DNA of 64,000 nt from Caballeronia hypogeia (GTDB lineage Bacteria > Pseudomonadota > Gammaproteobacteria > Burkholderiales > Burkholderiaceae). This document shows, piece after piece, positions 39,202-47,857 of the stretch. The position numbers were made by a program, and so were the translations under genes. Below the pieces are notes generated by a model. The model was not told the DNA's origin, did not search any database, and was given only the letters and a program-made list of their open reading frames with translations. The first letter of the stretch is position 1. Each line of letters begins with the position of its first letter. The stretch is from NCBI RefSeq assembly GCF_001544875.2, contig NZ_FCOA02000001.1, positions 248,001 through 312,000 of the forward strand, read 5' to 3'.

Positions 39202-39253
39202 GCACGCGGAGCATCGCGATACTCTCGATCCGTTCGCACGAACGGTCGACGTG

Positions 39254-39287
39254 ACCCGCCGGCGCGCAAGCCCCGGCGGGTTTTTTT
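39254..39287 (+). terminator. Rho-independent terminator after rplY
   Basis: ACCCGCCGG...CCGGCGGGT with a ten-base loop, then a run of seven T residues, just upstream of pth. Confidence 0.92.
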
Positions 39288-39305
39288 CGTTTTACGTGAA
39301 TCGAC

Positions 39306-39908
39306 ATGATCAAGCTGATCGTCGGCCTGGGAAATCCGGGCGCCGAATACACCGCGACGCGGCATAACGCGGGCTTCTGGTTCGTCGACCAGTTCGCACG
39401 CGACGCCAGCGCCACGCTGCGCGAGGAAAAACGCTTCCACGGCTTCTACGGCAAGGGGCGTCTGCACGGCCACGAAGTGCATCTGCTGGAACCGCAGACG
39501 TTCATGAACCGTTCGGGGCAATCGGTGGTCGCGCTCGCGCAATTCTTCAAGATTCTGCCCGACGAGATTCTCGTCGCGCACGACGAGCTCGACCTGCCGC
39601 CCGGCACCGTCAAGATGAAGCTCGGCGGCGGCAGCGGCGGGCACAACGGGCTCAAGGACATTTCCGCGCATCTTTCGTCGCAGCAGTATTGGCGGCTGCG
39701 CATCGGCATCGGGCATCCGCGCGATCTGATTCCCGAAGGCGCACGCGCGGGCGCGAAGCCCGACGTCGCGAACTTCGTGCTGAAGCCGCCGCGCCGCGAA
39801 GAGCAGGATGTGATCGATCAATCGATCGAGCGCGCGCTTGCCGTGATGCCTTTCGTCGTCGCGGGCGAGACCGAACGCGCCGTGATGAACCTGCATCGCA
39901 ACTCTTGA
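39306..39908 (+). CDS. pth: peptidyl-tRNA hydrolase
   Basis: 200 residues. It recycles peptidyl-tRNAs released from stalled ribosomes. It shows the family start '[27 protein letters not shown]' with catalytic His (about 22), '[12 protein letters not shown]' and the '[30 protein letters not shown]' segment with conserved Asp. It begins 19 bases after the rplY terminator T-run and is followed closely by hisC. Confidence 0.98.
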   Translation: MIKLIVGLGNPGAEYTATRHNAGFWFVDQFARDASATLREEKRFHGFYGKGRLHGHEVHLLEPQTFMNRSGQSVVALAQFFKILPDEILVAHDELDLPPGTVKMKLGGGSGGHNGLKDISAHLSSQQYWRLRIGIGHPRDLIPEGARAGAKPDVANFVLKPPRREEQDVIDQSIERALAVMPFVVAGETERAVMNLHRNS

Positions 39909-39924
39909 TCTGGAGTCGAAAAAA

Positions 39925-40992
39925 GTGAGCCGTTTCTGGAGCGATATCGTCCACACCCTGACGCCTTACGTGCCGGGCGAACAGCCCGCTCTGGCGCATC
40001 CGATCAAGCTCAACACGAACGAGAACCCGTATCCGCCATCGCCGCGTGTCGTCGAGGCGGTCCGTCGCGAACTCGGCGAGGATGGCGCGACGCTCCGTAA
40101 ATATCCCGACCCGACCGCGCGCGCGTTGCGCGAAGCCGTCGCGAAACATCATGGGCTGCGCGTCGAACAGGTGTTCGCGGGCAACGGTTCCGATGAAGTG
40201 CTCGCGCACGCGTTCGCCGCGCTGCTGAAGCACGAAGCGCCGATCCTGTTCCCCGACATCACCTACAGCTTTTATCCGGTATATGCCCAGCTCTACGGCG
40301 TCGAATACCGCGCGATTGCGCTGAACGCGGATTTCGCGATCGATGTCGACGATTACCGCGCCCCGAACGGCGGCGTACTGCTGCCGAATCCGAACGCGCC
40401 GACGGGCCGTGCGCTGCCGCTGTCCGAGATCGAAGTCTTGCTGAAACAGAATCCCGACGTGCCGGTGATCATCGACGAGGCGTATGTCGATTTCGGCGCG
40501 GAGTCAGCGGTCAATCTGATCGATACGTATCCGAACCTGCTCGTCGTGCAGACGACGTCGAAGGCGCGTTCGCTCGCGGGCATGCGCGTGGGCTTCGCGT
40601 TCGGCGATGCCGCGTTGATCGAAGGCCTCACGCGGGTGAAGGACAGCTTCAACTCCTATCCGCTTGATCGGCTCGCGCAAGCGGCGGCGCTCGCGTCGTA
40701 CGAGGATCAGGCGTGGTTCGAGGAAAGCTGCGCGAAAGTGGTGGAAAGCCGCGACCGTATGACGGCGCAGTTACGAGCGCTCGGTTTCGACGTCGTGCCG
40801 TCCGCGGCCAATTTCGTATTCGCGAAGCATCCGGCGCACGACGCCGCGACGCTCGCCGCCGCGCTCAAGGCAAAGGAAATCTTCGTGCGTCACTTCAAAT
40901 TGCCGCGCATCGATCAGCATTTGCGCATTTCGATCGGCACGCCGGCCGAATGCGATGCGCTCGTTGCAGCGTTGAAGGAACTGATCGGCTGA
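39925..40992 (+). CDS. hisC: histidinol-phosphate aminotransferase
   Basis: 355 residues, class I/II PLP-dependent aminotransferase. The start is GTG 39925. '[13 protein letters not shown]' and '[11 protein letters not shown]' are HisC signatures; the PLP Lys is in '[16 protein letters not shown]'. It converts imidazole-acetol phosphate plus glutamate to histidinol phosphate; some paralogues act on phenylalanine or propyl-PP-like substrates. It lies outside a his operon, so it may be a second hisC copy. It converges on the ferredoxin gene. Confidence 0.92.
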   Translation: MSRFWSDIVHTLTPYVPGEQPALAHPIKLNTNENPYPPSPRVVEAVRRELGEDGATLRKYPDPTARALREAVAKHHGLRVEQVFAGNGSDEVLAHAFAALLKHEAPILFPDITYSFYPVYAQLYGVEYRAIALNADFAIDVDDYRAPNGGVLLPNPNAPTGRALPLSEIEVLLKQNPDVPVIIDEAYVDFGAESAVNLIDTYPNLLVVQTTSKARSLAGMRVGFAFGDAALIEGLTRVKDSFNSYPLDRLAQAAALASYEDQAWFEESCAKVVESRDRMTAQLRALGFDVVPSAANFVFAKHPAHDAATLAAALKAKEIFVRHFKLPRIDQHLRISIGTPAECDALVAALKELIG

Positions 40993-41006
40993 TCGAAGCG
41001 GGAAAT

Positions 41007-41275
<269 letters not shown>

Positions 41276-41311
41276 TCACTCTCTTGCGCCGGAACGTGGT
41301 CCGGCTTGAAA

Positions 41312-41341
41312 CCCGCGCAACCTACAAGGTAGGTGCGCGGG
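41312..41341 (-). terminator. hairpin between coaD and ferredoxin gene
   Basis: CCCGCGCAACCTAC-AAG-GTAGGTGCGCGGG, a 13-bp stem with a single bulged A, ten bases after the coaD stop. On the minus strand it is followed only by TTT, so it may be a partial terminator or attenuator that lowers fdx expression. Confidence 0.5.
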
Positions 41342-41350
41342 CCCGGCGTA

Positions 41351-41857
41351 TCAAGGCGCCGCCGGATCTTTCTGGGTCTGATCGGTGACTTTATCGATCA
41401 GCCGCTTTTCCACCGACGGAAACACGAACTTGCTCACATCGCCGCCGAGTTGCGCGATCTCGCGCACGATGGTGCCGGAAATGAACTGGTACTGGTCGGA
41501 CGGCGTCATGAACATCGTCTCGACGTCGGGAAGCAGATAGCGGTTCATCCCCGCCATCTGGAACTCGTATTCGAAATCGGACACGGCGCGCAGGCCGCGC
41601 ACGATCACGCGCGCGTTGTTCTTGCGCACGAAATCCTTCAATAGCCCGGTGAAACTGCTCACCTGAACGTTCGGATAATGCCCGAGCACATCGTGCGCGA
41701 TATCCAGCCGCTCCTGCAGCGAAAAGAACGGCTTCTTCGCGCGGCTGTCGGCCACGCCCACGACGAGCTGATCGAAAATGCTCGATGCGCGCCGGACGAT
41801 GTCCTCATGCCCGCGAGTGAGCGGGTCGAACGTTCCCGGATACACGGCGACAACCAT
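41351..41857 (-). CDS. coaD: phosphopantetheine adenylyltransferase
   Basis: 168 residues. The penultimate enzyme of coenzyme A synthesis. N-terminal nucleotidyltransferase motif '[17 protein letters not shown]' (the T/HxGH type; here TRGH) and '[21 protein letters not shown]' plus '[15 protein letters not shown]' are all as in the family. The length is standard. It lies between rsmD (upstream, 101-bp gap) and a ferredoxin gene. Confidence 0.98.
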   Translation of the reverse strand: MVVAVYPGTFDPLTRGHEDIVRRASSIFDQLVVGVADSRAKKPFFSLQERLDIAHDVLGHYPNVQVSSFTGLLKDFVRKNNARVIVRGLRAVSDFEYEFQMAGMNRYLLPDVETMFMTPSDQYQFISGTIVREIAQLGGDVSKFVFPSVEKRLIDKVTDQTQKDPAAP

Positions 41858-41958
41858 GAGCTTCTCCTCTTTCTATTTACGTTTGGGCCGCGTGGCTGCG
41901 ACGGCCAGCTCTGCCTCATTCCCCGCGTGACTGGGCTCGCCAAAATGGGCAACGCGCA

Positions 41959-42585
41959 TTATTCCTCATTTTCGCGACGCAGCAAATGATAGCGGACCGC
42001 GCCCGCCTTGCCTTCACGCACGACCGACCAGCCCGCGAGCGCATCGATGGACGAGGCGTCTAGCGGATCGCCGCATTCAACGTAGATCGCGCCATCGGCG
42101 GCGGCGAGCGGCGTCGCGAGTTCCAGCGCGCGCAAAAGCAGCGCCTGATCGCCGAACGGCGGGTCGAGGAAGATCACGTCGAACGAGCCGGGCGCGAGAC
42201 TGGCGGCGAGCCGCAGAGCGTCGGCTTCCGCGACTTCGATATTGCGCGCGCCGAGCTTCGCCTGATTCGCGCGGATCTGCGCGGCGGCCTTGCCGCTTCG
42301 TTCGACCATCAGCACGCGCGCAGCGCCGCGCGACGCCGCCTCGAAACCGAGCGCGCCGCTTCCGGCGAACATGTCGAGGCAATTCTGGCCGCTGAGATCC
42401 TGGCCGAGCCAGTTGAAGAGCGTCTCGCGCACGCGATCCGGCGTGGGCCTGAGCCCGTCGAGATCGAGCACGGGCAGCGGCGTGCGCTTCCAGTCTCCGC
42501 CGATGATACGGATCGTGTGCGGCTTGCCTCCGCGCGACGGCGTGTGGCTGGGCAAAGTGGAGCGAGTGGCGGACGAGCGAGGCAT
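41959..42585 (-). CDS. rsmD: 16S rRNA (guanine(966)-N(2))-methyltransferase
   Basis: 208 residues from the chosen ATG 42585. Rossmann-fold methyltransferase: 'GDWKRTPLPVLDLDGLRPTPDRVRETLFNWL' (family hallmark), SAM motif 'CLDMFAGSGALGFEAASRGA' and catalytic 'VIFLDPPFGD'. It methylates G966 of 16S rRNA. The open frame runs upstream to 42828, but that stretch is low-complexity and Arg/Ala-rich and is unlikely to be translated. It is divergent from ftsY, a usual neighbour. Confidence 0.95.
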   Translation of the reverse strand: MPRSSATRSTLPSHTPSRGGKPHTIRIIGGDWKRTPLPVLDLDGLRPTPDRVRETLFNWLGQDLSGQNCLDMFAGSGALGFEAASRGAARVLMVERSGKAAAQIRANQAKLGARNIEVAEADALRLAASLAPGSFDVIFLDPPFGDQALLLRALELATPLAAADGAIYVECGDPLDASSIDALAGWSVVREGKAGAVRYHLLRRENEE

Positions 42586-42839
42586 AAATGATCGTGTTCG
42601 AGCCGGACGCACGGCCGCGCCCGACGAGCGCGCCTGACCTGTTTTCAATTGGAATGCGGCTGCGCGCGCAATGAAAGGCAACGTTACCACACGCGCGCGC
42701 CATGCCGGGAGCCGCACGGGCGCGACTGGCCGCGCCTGATAAAATATGCGGCTTCCAATCCATTGCGCGGGCCACGCGCGAAGCGCCGCACACGCGCGCA
42801 CGCGGCCATCGGATGACGCGCGCCTCATCTCACAGACCC

Positions 42840-44117
42840 ATGTTCAGCTTCTTCAAACGATTCAAAAAGCCGGCGGACGAGCAGCTCGACGCACCTCAGG
42901 AAGAATCCCCCGAGGCGGCCGAGGAGGAAGAAGTCTCCGACGCGGAACTGGAGCGACAGGCGCTCGCGGCCGAGGCGCCTGCGCAAAACGAACTGCCCGA
43001 GGAAAAGCCCCCGGTGCTGCGTCACGAGCCCGTCGCGTCGCCTAAGCCGACTGTGCCGGCTGTGCCCGCTGCTCCGGCGCCGACTACTCCCGCGGCTCCC
43101 CAGGCGGCCGAGTCGAAGGAGTACTGGCAAGGCCGCACCCAGTCGCAATGGTCGCGCGGTCCCGAAACGGATCAGGCGAGCGAAGAGATCGTGCCGCCGC
43201 CGATGCTCGATCCCGCCTCGAAAAAGTCCTGGCTCTCGCGTCTGCGTCACGGGCTCTCGAAGACCAGTTCCAATCTCACCGGCATTTTCGTCAGCGCGAA
43301 GATCGACGAAGACCTGTACGAAGAGCTCGAAACCGCGCTGCTCATGTCCGACGCCGGCGTCGACGCCACCGAATTCCTGCTCGAATCGCTGCGTGAGAAA
43401 GTTCGCGCGGACCGTCTGACCGAAGCGTCGCAGGTCAAGGCCGCGCTGCGCGAACTGCTCGTCGACCTCCTGCGTCCGCTCGAAAAATCGCTGATGCTCG
43501 GTCGCGCGCAGCCGCTCGTGATGATGATCGCGGGCGTCAACGGCGTCGGCAAGACGACGAGCATCGGCAAGCTGGCCAAGCATCTGCAGCGCTTCAATCA
43601 GTCCGTGCTGCTCGCCGCCGGCGACACGTTCCGCGCCGCCGCGCGCGAGCAACTGACGGTCTGGGGCGAGCGCAACAACGTGATGGTGATCGCGCAGGAA
43701 AGCGGCGACGCCGCCGCGGTCATCTACGACGCGGTCGGCGCCGCGCGTGCGCGCAAGATCGACGTCATGATGGCCGACACCGCCGGCCGCCTGCCGACAC
43801 AGCTTCATCTGATGGAAGAACTGCGCAAGGTGCGCCGCGTGATTGCGAAGGCGATGCCCGACGCACCGCACGAAGTCCTGCTCGTGATCGACGCGAACAC
43901 GGGTCAGAACGCGCTCGCGCAGGTGAAGGCGTTCGACGACGCGCTCGGCCTGACCGGCCTCATCGTGACGAAGCTCGACGGCACCGCGAAGGGCGGCATC
44001 ATCGCGGCGATCGCGCGGCAGCGTCCGGTGCCGGTGTATTTCATCGGCGTGGGCGAAAAGGTCGAGGATTTGCAGCCGTTCAGCGCGGAAGAATTCGCCG
44101 ACGCGCTGCTCGGCTGA
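42840..44117 (+). CDS. ftsY: signal recognition particle receptor FtsY
   Basis: 425 residues. An acidic N-terminal A domain (about 1-125, Glu/Pro/Ala-rich, starting 'MFSFFKRFKKP', which binds membrane) is followed by the NG GTPase domain: G1 'GVNGVGKTTSIGKLA', 'DTFRAAAREQL', G3 'DTAGRL', G4 'TKLDGTAKGG'. It docks SRP-ribosome complexes at SecYEG. A bidirectional terminator follows. Confidence 0.98.
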   Translation: MFSFFKRFKKPADEQLDAPQEESPEAAEEEEVSDAELERQALAAEAPAQNELPEEKPPVLRHEPVASPKPTVPAVPAAPAPTTPAAPQAAESKEYWQGRTQSQWSRGPETDQASEEIVPPPMLDPASKKSWLSRLRHGLSKTSSNLTGIFVSAKIDEDLYEELETALLMSDAGVDATEFLLESLREKVRADRLTEASQVKAALRELLVDLLRPLEKSLMLGRAQPLVMMIAGVNGVGKTTSIGKLAKHLQRFNQSVLLAAGDTFRAAAREQLTVWGERNNVMVIAQESGDAAAVIYDAVGAARARKIDVMMADTAGRLPTQLHLMEELRKVRRVIAKAMPDAPHEVLLVIDANTGQNALAQVKAFDDALGLTGLIVTKLDGTAKGGIIAAIARQRPVPVYFIGVGEKVEDLQPFSAEEFADALLG

Positions 44118-44129
44118 AGCTGGCAAGTC

Positions 44130-44163
44130 AAAAAGGGGCGTTCAGAGACGAACGCCCCTTTTT
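44130..44163. terminator. bidirectional terminator ftsY / lysE-type gene
   Basis: AAAAAGGGGCGTTC-AGAGAC-GAACGCCCCTTTTT, a 14-bp perfect stem with A/T runs on both sides, between convergent stop codons. Confidence 0.93.
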
Positions 44164-44167
44164 CATT

Positions 44168-44785
44168 TCATCGAGAGAACGCGAGCGCCGCCGCGATCCA
44201 CCACATCACGCAGCCGACGATCACGTCGAGCACGCGCCACGATACGTCCTTCTCGAACCACGGCTCCAGCAGTCGCGCGCCGTAGCCCAGCGCGGTGAAC
44301 CAGATGATGGAAGAACACATCGCGCCCGCCGCGAACCACGCGTTGCCCGGCCAGCCGCGTTGCGCGCCGATGCCGCCGAGCAGCACCACCGTGTCGAGAT
44401 AAACGTGCGGATTGAGCAGCGACAGCGCGAGCACAGTGGATGCCGCGCCGATCGCCGTCTGCGATTCGCTGTCCGACGCGTTCAGATGTCCCGGCCCGCG
44501 CCACGCGGCGATGAACGCGCGCAGGCCGTAGAGAAACACGAAGGCCGCGCCGGCCCAGCGAATCACGTCGAGCAGAACCGGCGCCCGTGAAATGAGCGCG
44601 CCCATGCCTCCGACGCCCAGCCCGATCAGCAAGACATCGATGAGCGCGCAGATCGCCACGACGATGCCCACGTGCCTGCGCTTCAGTCCTTGCCGCAGCA
44701 CGAAGGCGTTCTGCGCGCCGATCGCGACGATCAGGCTCGCGCCCAGTCCCGCGCCAGCCAGATAACTCGCCGCATCAACCGTCAT
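44168..44785 (-). CDS. LysE/ArgO-family basic amino acid exporter
   Basis: 205 residues, about six transmembrane helices. The LysE/ArgO signatures 'VAIGAQNAFVLRQGLKRRHV' and 'LSLLNPHVYLDTVVLLGGIGAQ' distinguish it from RhtB-type proteins; ArgO and LysE export arginine, lysine or canavanine. Its ATG overlaps the maiA stop codon by four bases, so it is translationally coupled to an aromatic-catabolism gene, an unexpected partner. Confidence 0.9.
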   Translation of the reverse strand: MTVDAASYLAGAGLGASLIVAIGAQNAFVLRQGLKRRHVGIVVAICALIDVLLIGLGVGGMGALISRAPVLLDVIRWAGAAFVFLYGLRAFIAAWRGPGHLNASDSESQTAIGAASTVLALSLLNPHVYLDTVVLLGGIGAQRGWPGNAWFAAGAMCSSIIWFTALGYGARLLEPWFEKDVSWRVLDVIVGCVMWWIAAALAFSR

Positions 44786-45426
44786 TCGGCGTCAGGCTGC
44801 TGAGCCGGCGCGGCCTTGGCGAATGCCTCGATGCTGCACGCGTGATCGGCGATGCGCTCGATCGTCGGGTATTGGCTCGTGTCGATCTTGAAGCGCCGCG
44901 CGTTGAACACCTGCGGCACGAGGCACAGATCGGCGACGGTCGGCGTGTCGCCGAAGGTCAGCTTGCCGACGCGCTTGTCGCTAGCCAGACGCTTTTCGAG
45001 CGTCTCGAAGCCCGTTTCCACCCAATGCCGATACCACGCGTTCTTCGCGTCCTCGTCGATTTTCACCTCATGCTTCAGGTATTTGAGCACGCGGAGATTG
45101 TCGAGCGGATGGATTTCGCACGCGATCTGCATCGCCACCGCGCGCACGAACGCGCGATCGGAAGGATCTTTCGGCAGCAGCGGCGGCTCCGGATGCGTCT
45201 CCTCCAGATATTCGATGATCGCGAGCGACTGGGTGAGCACGTCGTCGCCATCGACGAGCGCGGGCACGATGCCGTCCGGATTCACCGCGCGATAGTCGGG
45301 CTTGAGCTGCTCGCCGCCGTCGCGCAACAGGTGAACCGGCACGTACTCGTAGTCGAGCCCCTTCAGGTTCAGCGCGATACGCACGCGATACGCCGCCGAG
45401 CTGCGGAAATAGCTGTAGAGCTTCAT
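44782..45426 (-). CDS. maiA: maleylacetoacetate isomerase (GST zeta family)
   Basis: 214 residues. N-terminal thioredoxin-like domain begins 'MKLYSYFRSSAAYRVRIALNLKGLDYEY', with the SSxxYRVRIAL motif of zeta-class GSTs that binds glutathione; the C-terminal helical domain ends near 'FKIDTSQYPTIERI'. It isomerises maleylacetoacetate (or maleylpyruvate) to the fumaryl form in tyrosine/homogentisate or gentisate degradation. It overlaps the FAH-family gene upstream and the exporter gene downstream, each by four bases. The neighbouring FAH gene supports the role. Confidence 0.93.
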   Translation of the reverse strand: MKLYSYFRSSAAYRVRIALNLKGLDYEYVPVHLLRDGGEQLKPDYRAVNPDGIVPALVDGDDVLTQSLAIIEYLEETHPEPPLLPKDPSDRAFVRAVAMQIACEIHPLDNLRVLKYLKHEVKIDEDAKNAWYRHWVETGFETLEKRLASDKRVGKLTFGDTPTVADLCLVPQVFNARRFKIDTSQYPTIERIADHACSIEAFAKAAPAQQPDAE

Positions 45427-46121
45427 ACGACACGCACCGAGAACTCGCCGATGCCATCGACGCCGCCTTTCAGCAGATCGCCCTTCACGACCGCGCCGAC
45501 GCCTTCCGGCGTGCCGGTGAAGATGAGATCGCCGGGGAAGAGTTCGAAGAGCGTCGACAAATACGCGACCGTCTCGCCCACCGACCAGATCAGTTGCGAG
45601 ATGTCCGAACGCTGCTTTTCCTCGCCGTTGACGGTCAGCCAGATCGCGCTCTTCTCCAGATGCCCGACCTTCGACACCGGATGGATCGGACCGATGGGCG
45701 CGGAGCGGTCGAAGCCCTTCGCGGTGTCCCACGGACGGCCGAGTTTCTTCGCTTCGGCCTGCAGGTCGCGGCGCGTCATGTCGAGGCCGAGCGCGTAGCC
45801 GTAGACGTAATCGAGACCTTTATCGGCGGGAATGTCCTTGCCCTGCTTGCCGATGGCGGCGACCAGTTCCATCTCGAAGTGCAGATTTTTAGTCTGCGAC
45901 GGATACGGGAATTCGCCAGTCGCACCCGGCGCGACGTACAGCACGGCGTCGGCGGGCTTGCTGAAGAAGAACGGCGGCTCGCGATCCGGATCGTGGCCCA
46001 TTTCGCGCGCGTGAGCTTCGTAATTGCGGCCGACGCAGTAGATGCGGCGCACGGGAAACTGCTCGTTCGAACTGTCGACGGGCACGGCCGCCGCCGGCGC
46101 CGGAGAAAACACGTAACTCAT
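45423..46121 (-). CDS. fumarylacetoacetate hydrolase-family protein
   Basis: 232 residues, FAH fold: 'IYCVGRNYEAHAREMG', metal-ligand Glu residues in 'NLHFEMELVAAIG', and 'FTGTPEGVGAV'. The size and motifs fit fumarylpyruvate hydrolase/YcgM rather than the larger fumarylacetoacetase. With the downstream isomerase it would complete maleyl-to-fumaryl-to-fumarate plus pyruvate (or acetoacetate) cleavage. ATG 46121 has GGAGAG five bases upstream. Confidence 0.92.
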   Translation of the reverse strand: MSYVFSPAPAAAVPVDSSNEQFPVRRIYCVGRNYEAHAREMGHDPDREPPFFFSKPADAVLYVAPGATGEFPYPSQTKNLHFEMELVAAIGKQGKDIPADKGLDYVYGYALGLDMTRRDLQAEAKKLGRPWDTAKGFDRSAPIGPIHPVSKVGHLEKSAIWLTVNGEEKQRSDISQLIWSVGETVAYLSTLFELFPGDLIFTGTPEGVGAVVKGDLLKGGVDGIGEFSVRVV

Positions 46122-46434
46122 CCCGCTCTCCTGTTGCTGTTTTGATTTGCAGATTGATGGACGAATGCGCTGGCGCGGACCGCCTGCGAGAACAGCGAGT
46201 TTAACGCGCGCCCGCACATCGTGGCGAAGCCCGCGAGGCTTGGCAGGCGCGGCTTTGCGAGCTTTCGAAGCGCCTTCGGCCGGGAAAATCGCCGGACGCA
46301 TTGCCTCGTCGGACCTTGCCAGCGCACGTCAAATGCGGTACTGAATGACATTCCTGCACATCAGATCGCGCGACGGCATCGCTCAAGGTACGGCTCACAG
46401 TACGGAATTGAGCGCCCGATCCGCGCACTTTTCC
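46122..46434. promoter_or_regulatory. divergent spacer FAH gene / ybiB
   Basis: 313 bp. A possible plus-strand promoter is TTGCCA (about 46317), 17 bases, TACTGA. Two TACGG repeats lie near 46388-46405. Nothing else is recognisable; small frames here are not convincing. Confidence 0.3.
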
Positions 46435-47427
46435 ATGACCGAATCCGCTGCCCCCACTTTCGCCTGCGCACGCTACATCAAGGAAATCGGCCGCGGGCCG
46501 AACGGCGCGCGCGCCTTGTCCCACGACGACACCTTCGCGCTCTACGAAGCGATGCTCGAAAACCGCGTGCCCGAGCTCGAGCTGGGCGCGGTCCTGCTCG
46601 CCTATCGCGTGAAAGGCGAGTCTTCCGCCGAGCTCGCCGCGATGCTCTCCGCCGCGCATCGCTCGTTCGAGCCGCTGCACGTCCAGGATGGTCGCGAACA
46701 CGCGCGCCCCGTGTCGATTCCGAGCTACAACGGCGCGCGCAAGACACCCAATCTCGTGCCGCTCCTGTCGCTGCTGCTCGCGCGCGAAGGCGTGCCGGTG
46801 CTCGTGCACGGCGTCACCGACGATCCAGGCCGCGTGACCAGCGCCGAAATCTTCGCCGAACTCGGGATCGCGCACGCGGCCTCGCACGATGAAATCGAAG
46901 ACAGCCTCGCATCGCGCCGTCTCGCCTTCGCGCCGATCACCGTGCTCGCGCCGAAGCTCGCGCGGTTGCTGGCGCTACGGCGCCGCATGGGTGTCCGCAA
47001 CTCGACCCACACACTCGTGAAAATCCTGCAACCCTTCGCGGAGCCGGGTCTGCGGCTCGTCAACTACACGCATCCGGAGTATCGCGAGAGTCTGACCGGG
47101 CTGTTCACCGAACATCCCGACGCGGCCACGGGCGGCGCGCTGCTCGCGCGCGGCACCGAAGGCGAAGCGGTCGCGGACACGCGGCGTCAGGTCCAGGTCG
47201 ACTGGTTTCACGACGGTCGGGTCGAAACGCTCATGTCGCCGGAGCATTCGCAACCGCACGCGCCGCACGTCGATCTGCCCGAAGCGCTCGACGCGGCGAC
47301 CACCGCGCGCTGGGTCGAATGCGTGCTGCGCGGCGACGTGCCAGTGCCGCCGGCGGTCGCGCGTCAGGTCGAAGTGATCGCCGAGATCGCACGCAAACCG
47401 CTCGCTGACCAGGCAAATCCGATTTGA
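46435..47427 (+). CDS. ybiB: DNA-binding protein YbiB (TrpD2-like)
   Basis: 330 residues with the glycosyltransferase family-3 fold of anthranilate phosphoribosyltransferase: N-terminal helical part ('YIKEIGRGPNGARALSHDDTFALYEAML') and an alpha/beta domain with 'ARKTPNLVPLLSLLLAREGVPVLVHG' and 'GVRNSTHTLVKILQPF'. The PRPP-binding GTGGD motif of TrpD is absent. YbiB (TrpD2) in E. coli binds nucleic acids non-specifically and is LexA-regulated. The stop codon overlaps the -35 box of the leuA leader promoter. Confidence 0.9.
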   Translation: MTESAAPTFACARYIKEIGRGPNGARALSHDDTFALYEAMLENRVPELELGAVLLAYRVKGESSAELAAMLSAAHRSFEPLHVQDGREHARPVSIPSYNGARKTPNLVPLLSLLLAREGVPVLVHGVTDDPGRVTSAEIFAELGIAHAASHDEIEDSLASRRLAFAPITVLAPKLARLLALRRRMGVRNSTHTLVKILQPFAEPGLRLVNYTHPEYRESLTGLFTEHPDAATGGALLARGTEGEAVADTRRQVQVDWFHDGRVETLMSPEHSQPHAPHVDLPEALDAATTARWVECVLRGDVPVPPAVARQVEVIAEIARKPLADQANPI

Positions 47428-47453
47428 CACGGTATTCAACGCTGGTTTAAAGT
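47424..47453 (+). promoter_or_regulatory. sigma-70 promoter of the leuA leader
   Basis: A perfect -35 TTGACA (47424-47429), overlapping the ybiB stop codon, is followed after 18 bases by TAAAGT (47448-47453). Predicted transcription would start about at the leader ATG (47461). Confidence 0.55.
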
Positions 47454-47460
47454 CGAGCGC

Positions 47461-47538
47461 ATGAGCTTCACCCAGCCCTCCTCCCTCCGAATTATTTCGG
47501 GCCGCCTAGCGCGGCCCCTATCGCTACGTCTAGCGTAA
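47461..47538 (+). CDS. leu leader peptide (leucine attenuation)
   Basis: A 25-codon ORF, too short for ordinary gene calling. Its second half reads Gly-Arg-Leu-Ala-Arg-Pro-Leu-Ser-Leu-Arg-Leu-Ala-stop. All four of these leucines use CTA, a codon almost unused in this GC-rich genome, so translation would be very sensitive to charged tRNA-Leu(UAG). The last CTA codons lie inside an inverted repeat that continues past the stop. This is the classical layout of an amino-acid attenuation leader. The start would be nearly leaderless relative to the predicted promoter. Confidence 0.7.
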   Translation: MSFTQPSSLRIISGRLARPLSLRLA

Positions 47539-47587
47539 GTCGCCAGACGTAGCGCCGCGCGTTATCGGGTTTTCCGAGCAAGCGCGG
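47522..47587 (+). promoter_or_regulatory. structured attenuator region of leuA
   Basis: CGCTACGTCT (47522-47531, covering leader Leu codons) pairs with AGACGTAGCG (47545-47554). A second hairpin follows: CCGCGC (47555-47560) and TCGG (47565-47568) with CCGA (47574-47577) and GCGCGG (47582-47587). A ribosome stalled at the CTA codons would open the first stem. No classical GC-stem plus U-run is clear; a pyrimidine-rich tract lies at 47610-47620. Confidence 0.55.
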
Positions 47588-47680
47588 TCCTGCCAGAAGT
47601 CCCCGCAGTTCCTTTTCTTACCACCTGTAGTCGTCAGCTTTTCGTTCGCGCATCCCGCGAGACGGAAACGCGAGGGTCAA

Positions 47681-47857
47681 ATGCACGCTGCTTCGCGCAC
47701 GTTCACGTTGGTCGCAGGCGTCACCATCGCTGGTGATCCGTGTGATCGTGCGCGCGGCCCGGTCTTAGGTGCATCGAACCGCAATCGGCCAGCCGCCGGA
47801 TTCGGTTTCTCTCGCAGGCGCTACGCAAACCGTCCGAAGAGAGATCGACGATCATGA
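47681..47857 (+). CDS. possible small ORF overlapping the leuA start
   Basis: 58 codons starting at an ATG preceded by GAGGG (spacing five) and ending in a TGA that overlaps the leuA ATG (ATGA). The placement suggests translational coupling to leuA, but composition is unusual for the genome (TTA, AGA, AGG and consecutive CGA codons), and the peptide (His, Ala, Arg-rich) resembles nothing I recognise. It may be a regulatory uORF or chance. Confidence 0.3.
   Translation: MHAASRTFTLVAGVTIAGDPCDRARGPVLGASNRNRPAAGFGFSRRRYANRPKRDRRS

Noticed and set aside
42586..42828. In-frame N-terminal extension of rsmD
   Set aside because: Arg/Ala-rich, outside the methyltransferase family length, and it would cover most of the rsmD-ftsY promoter spacer.
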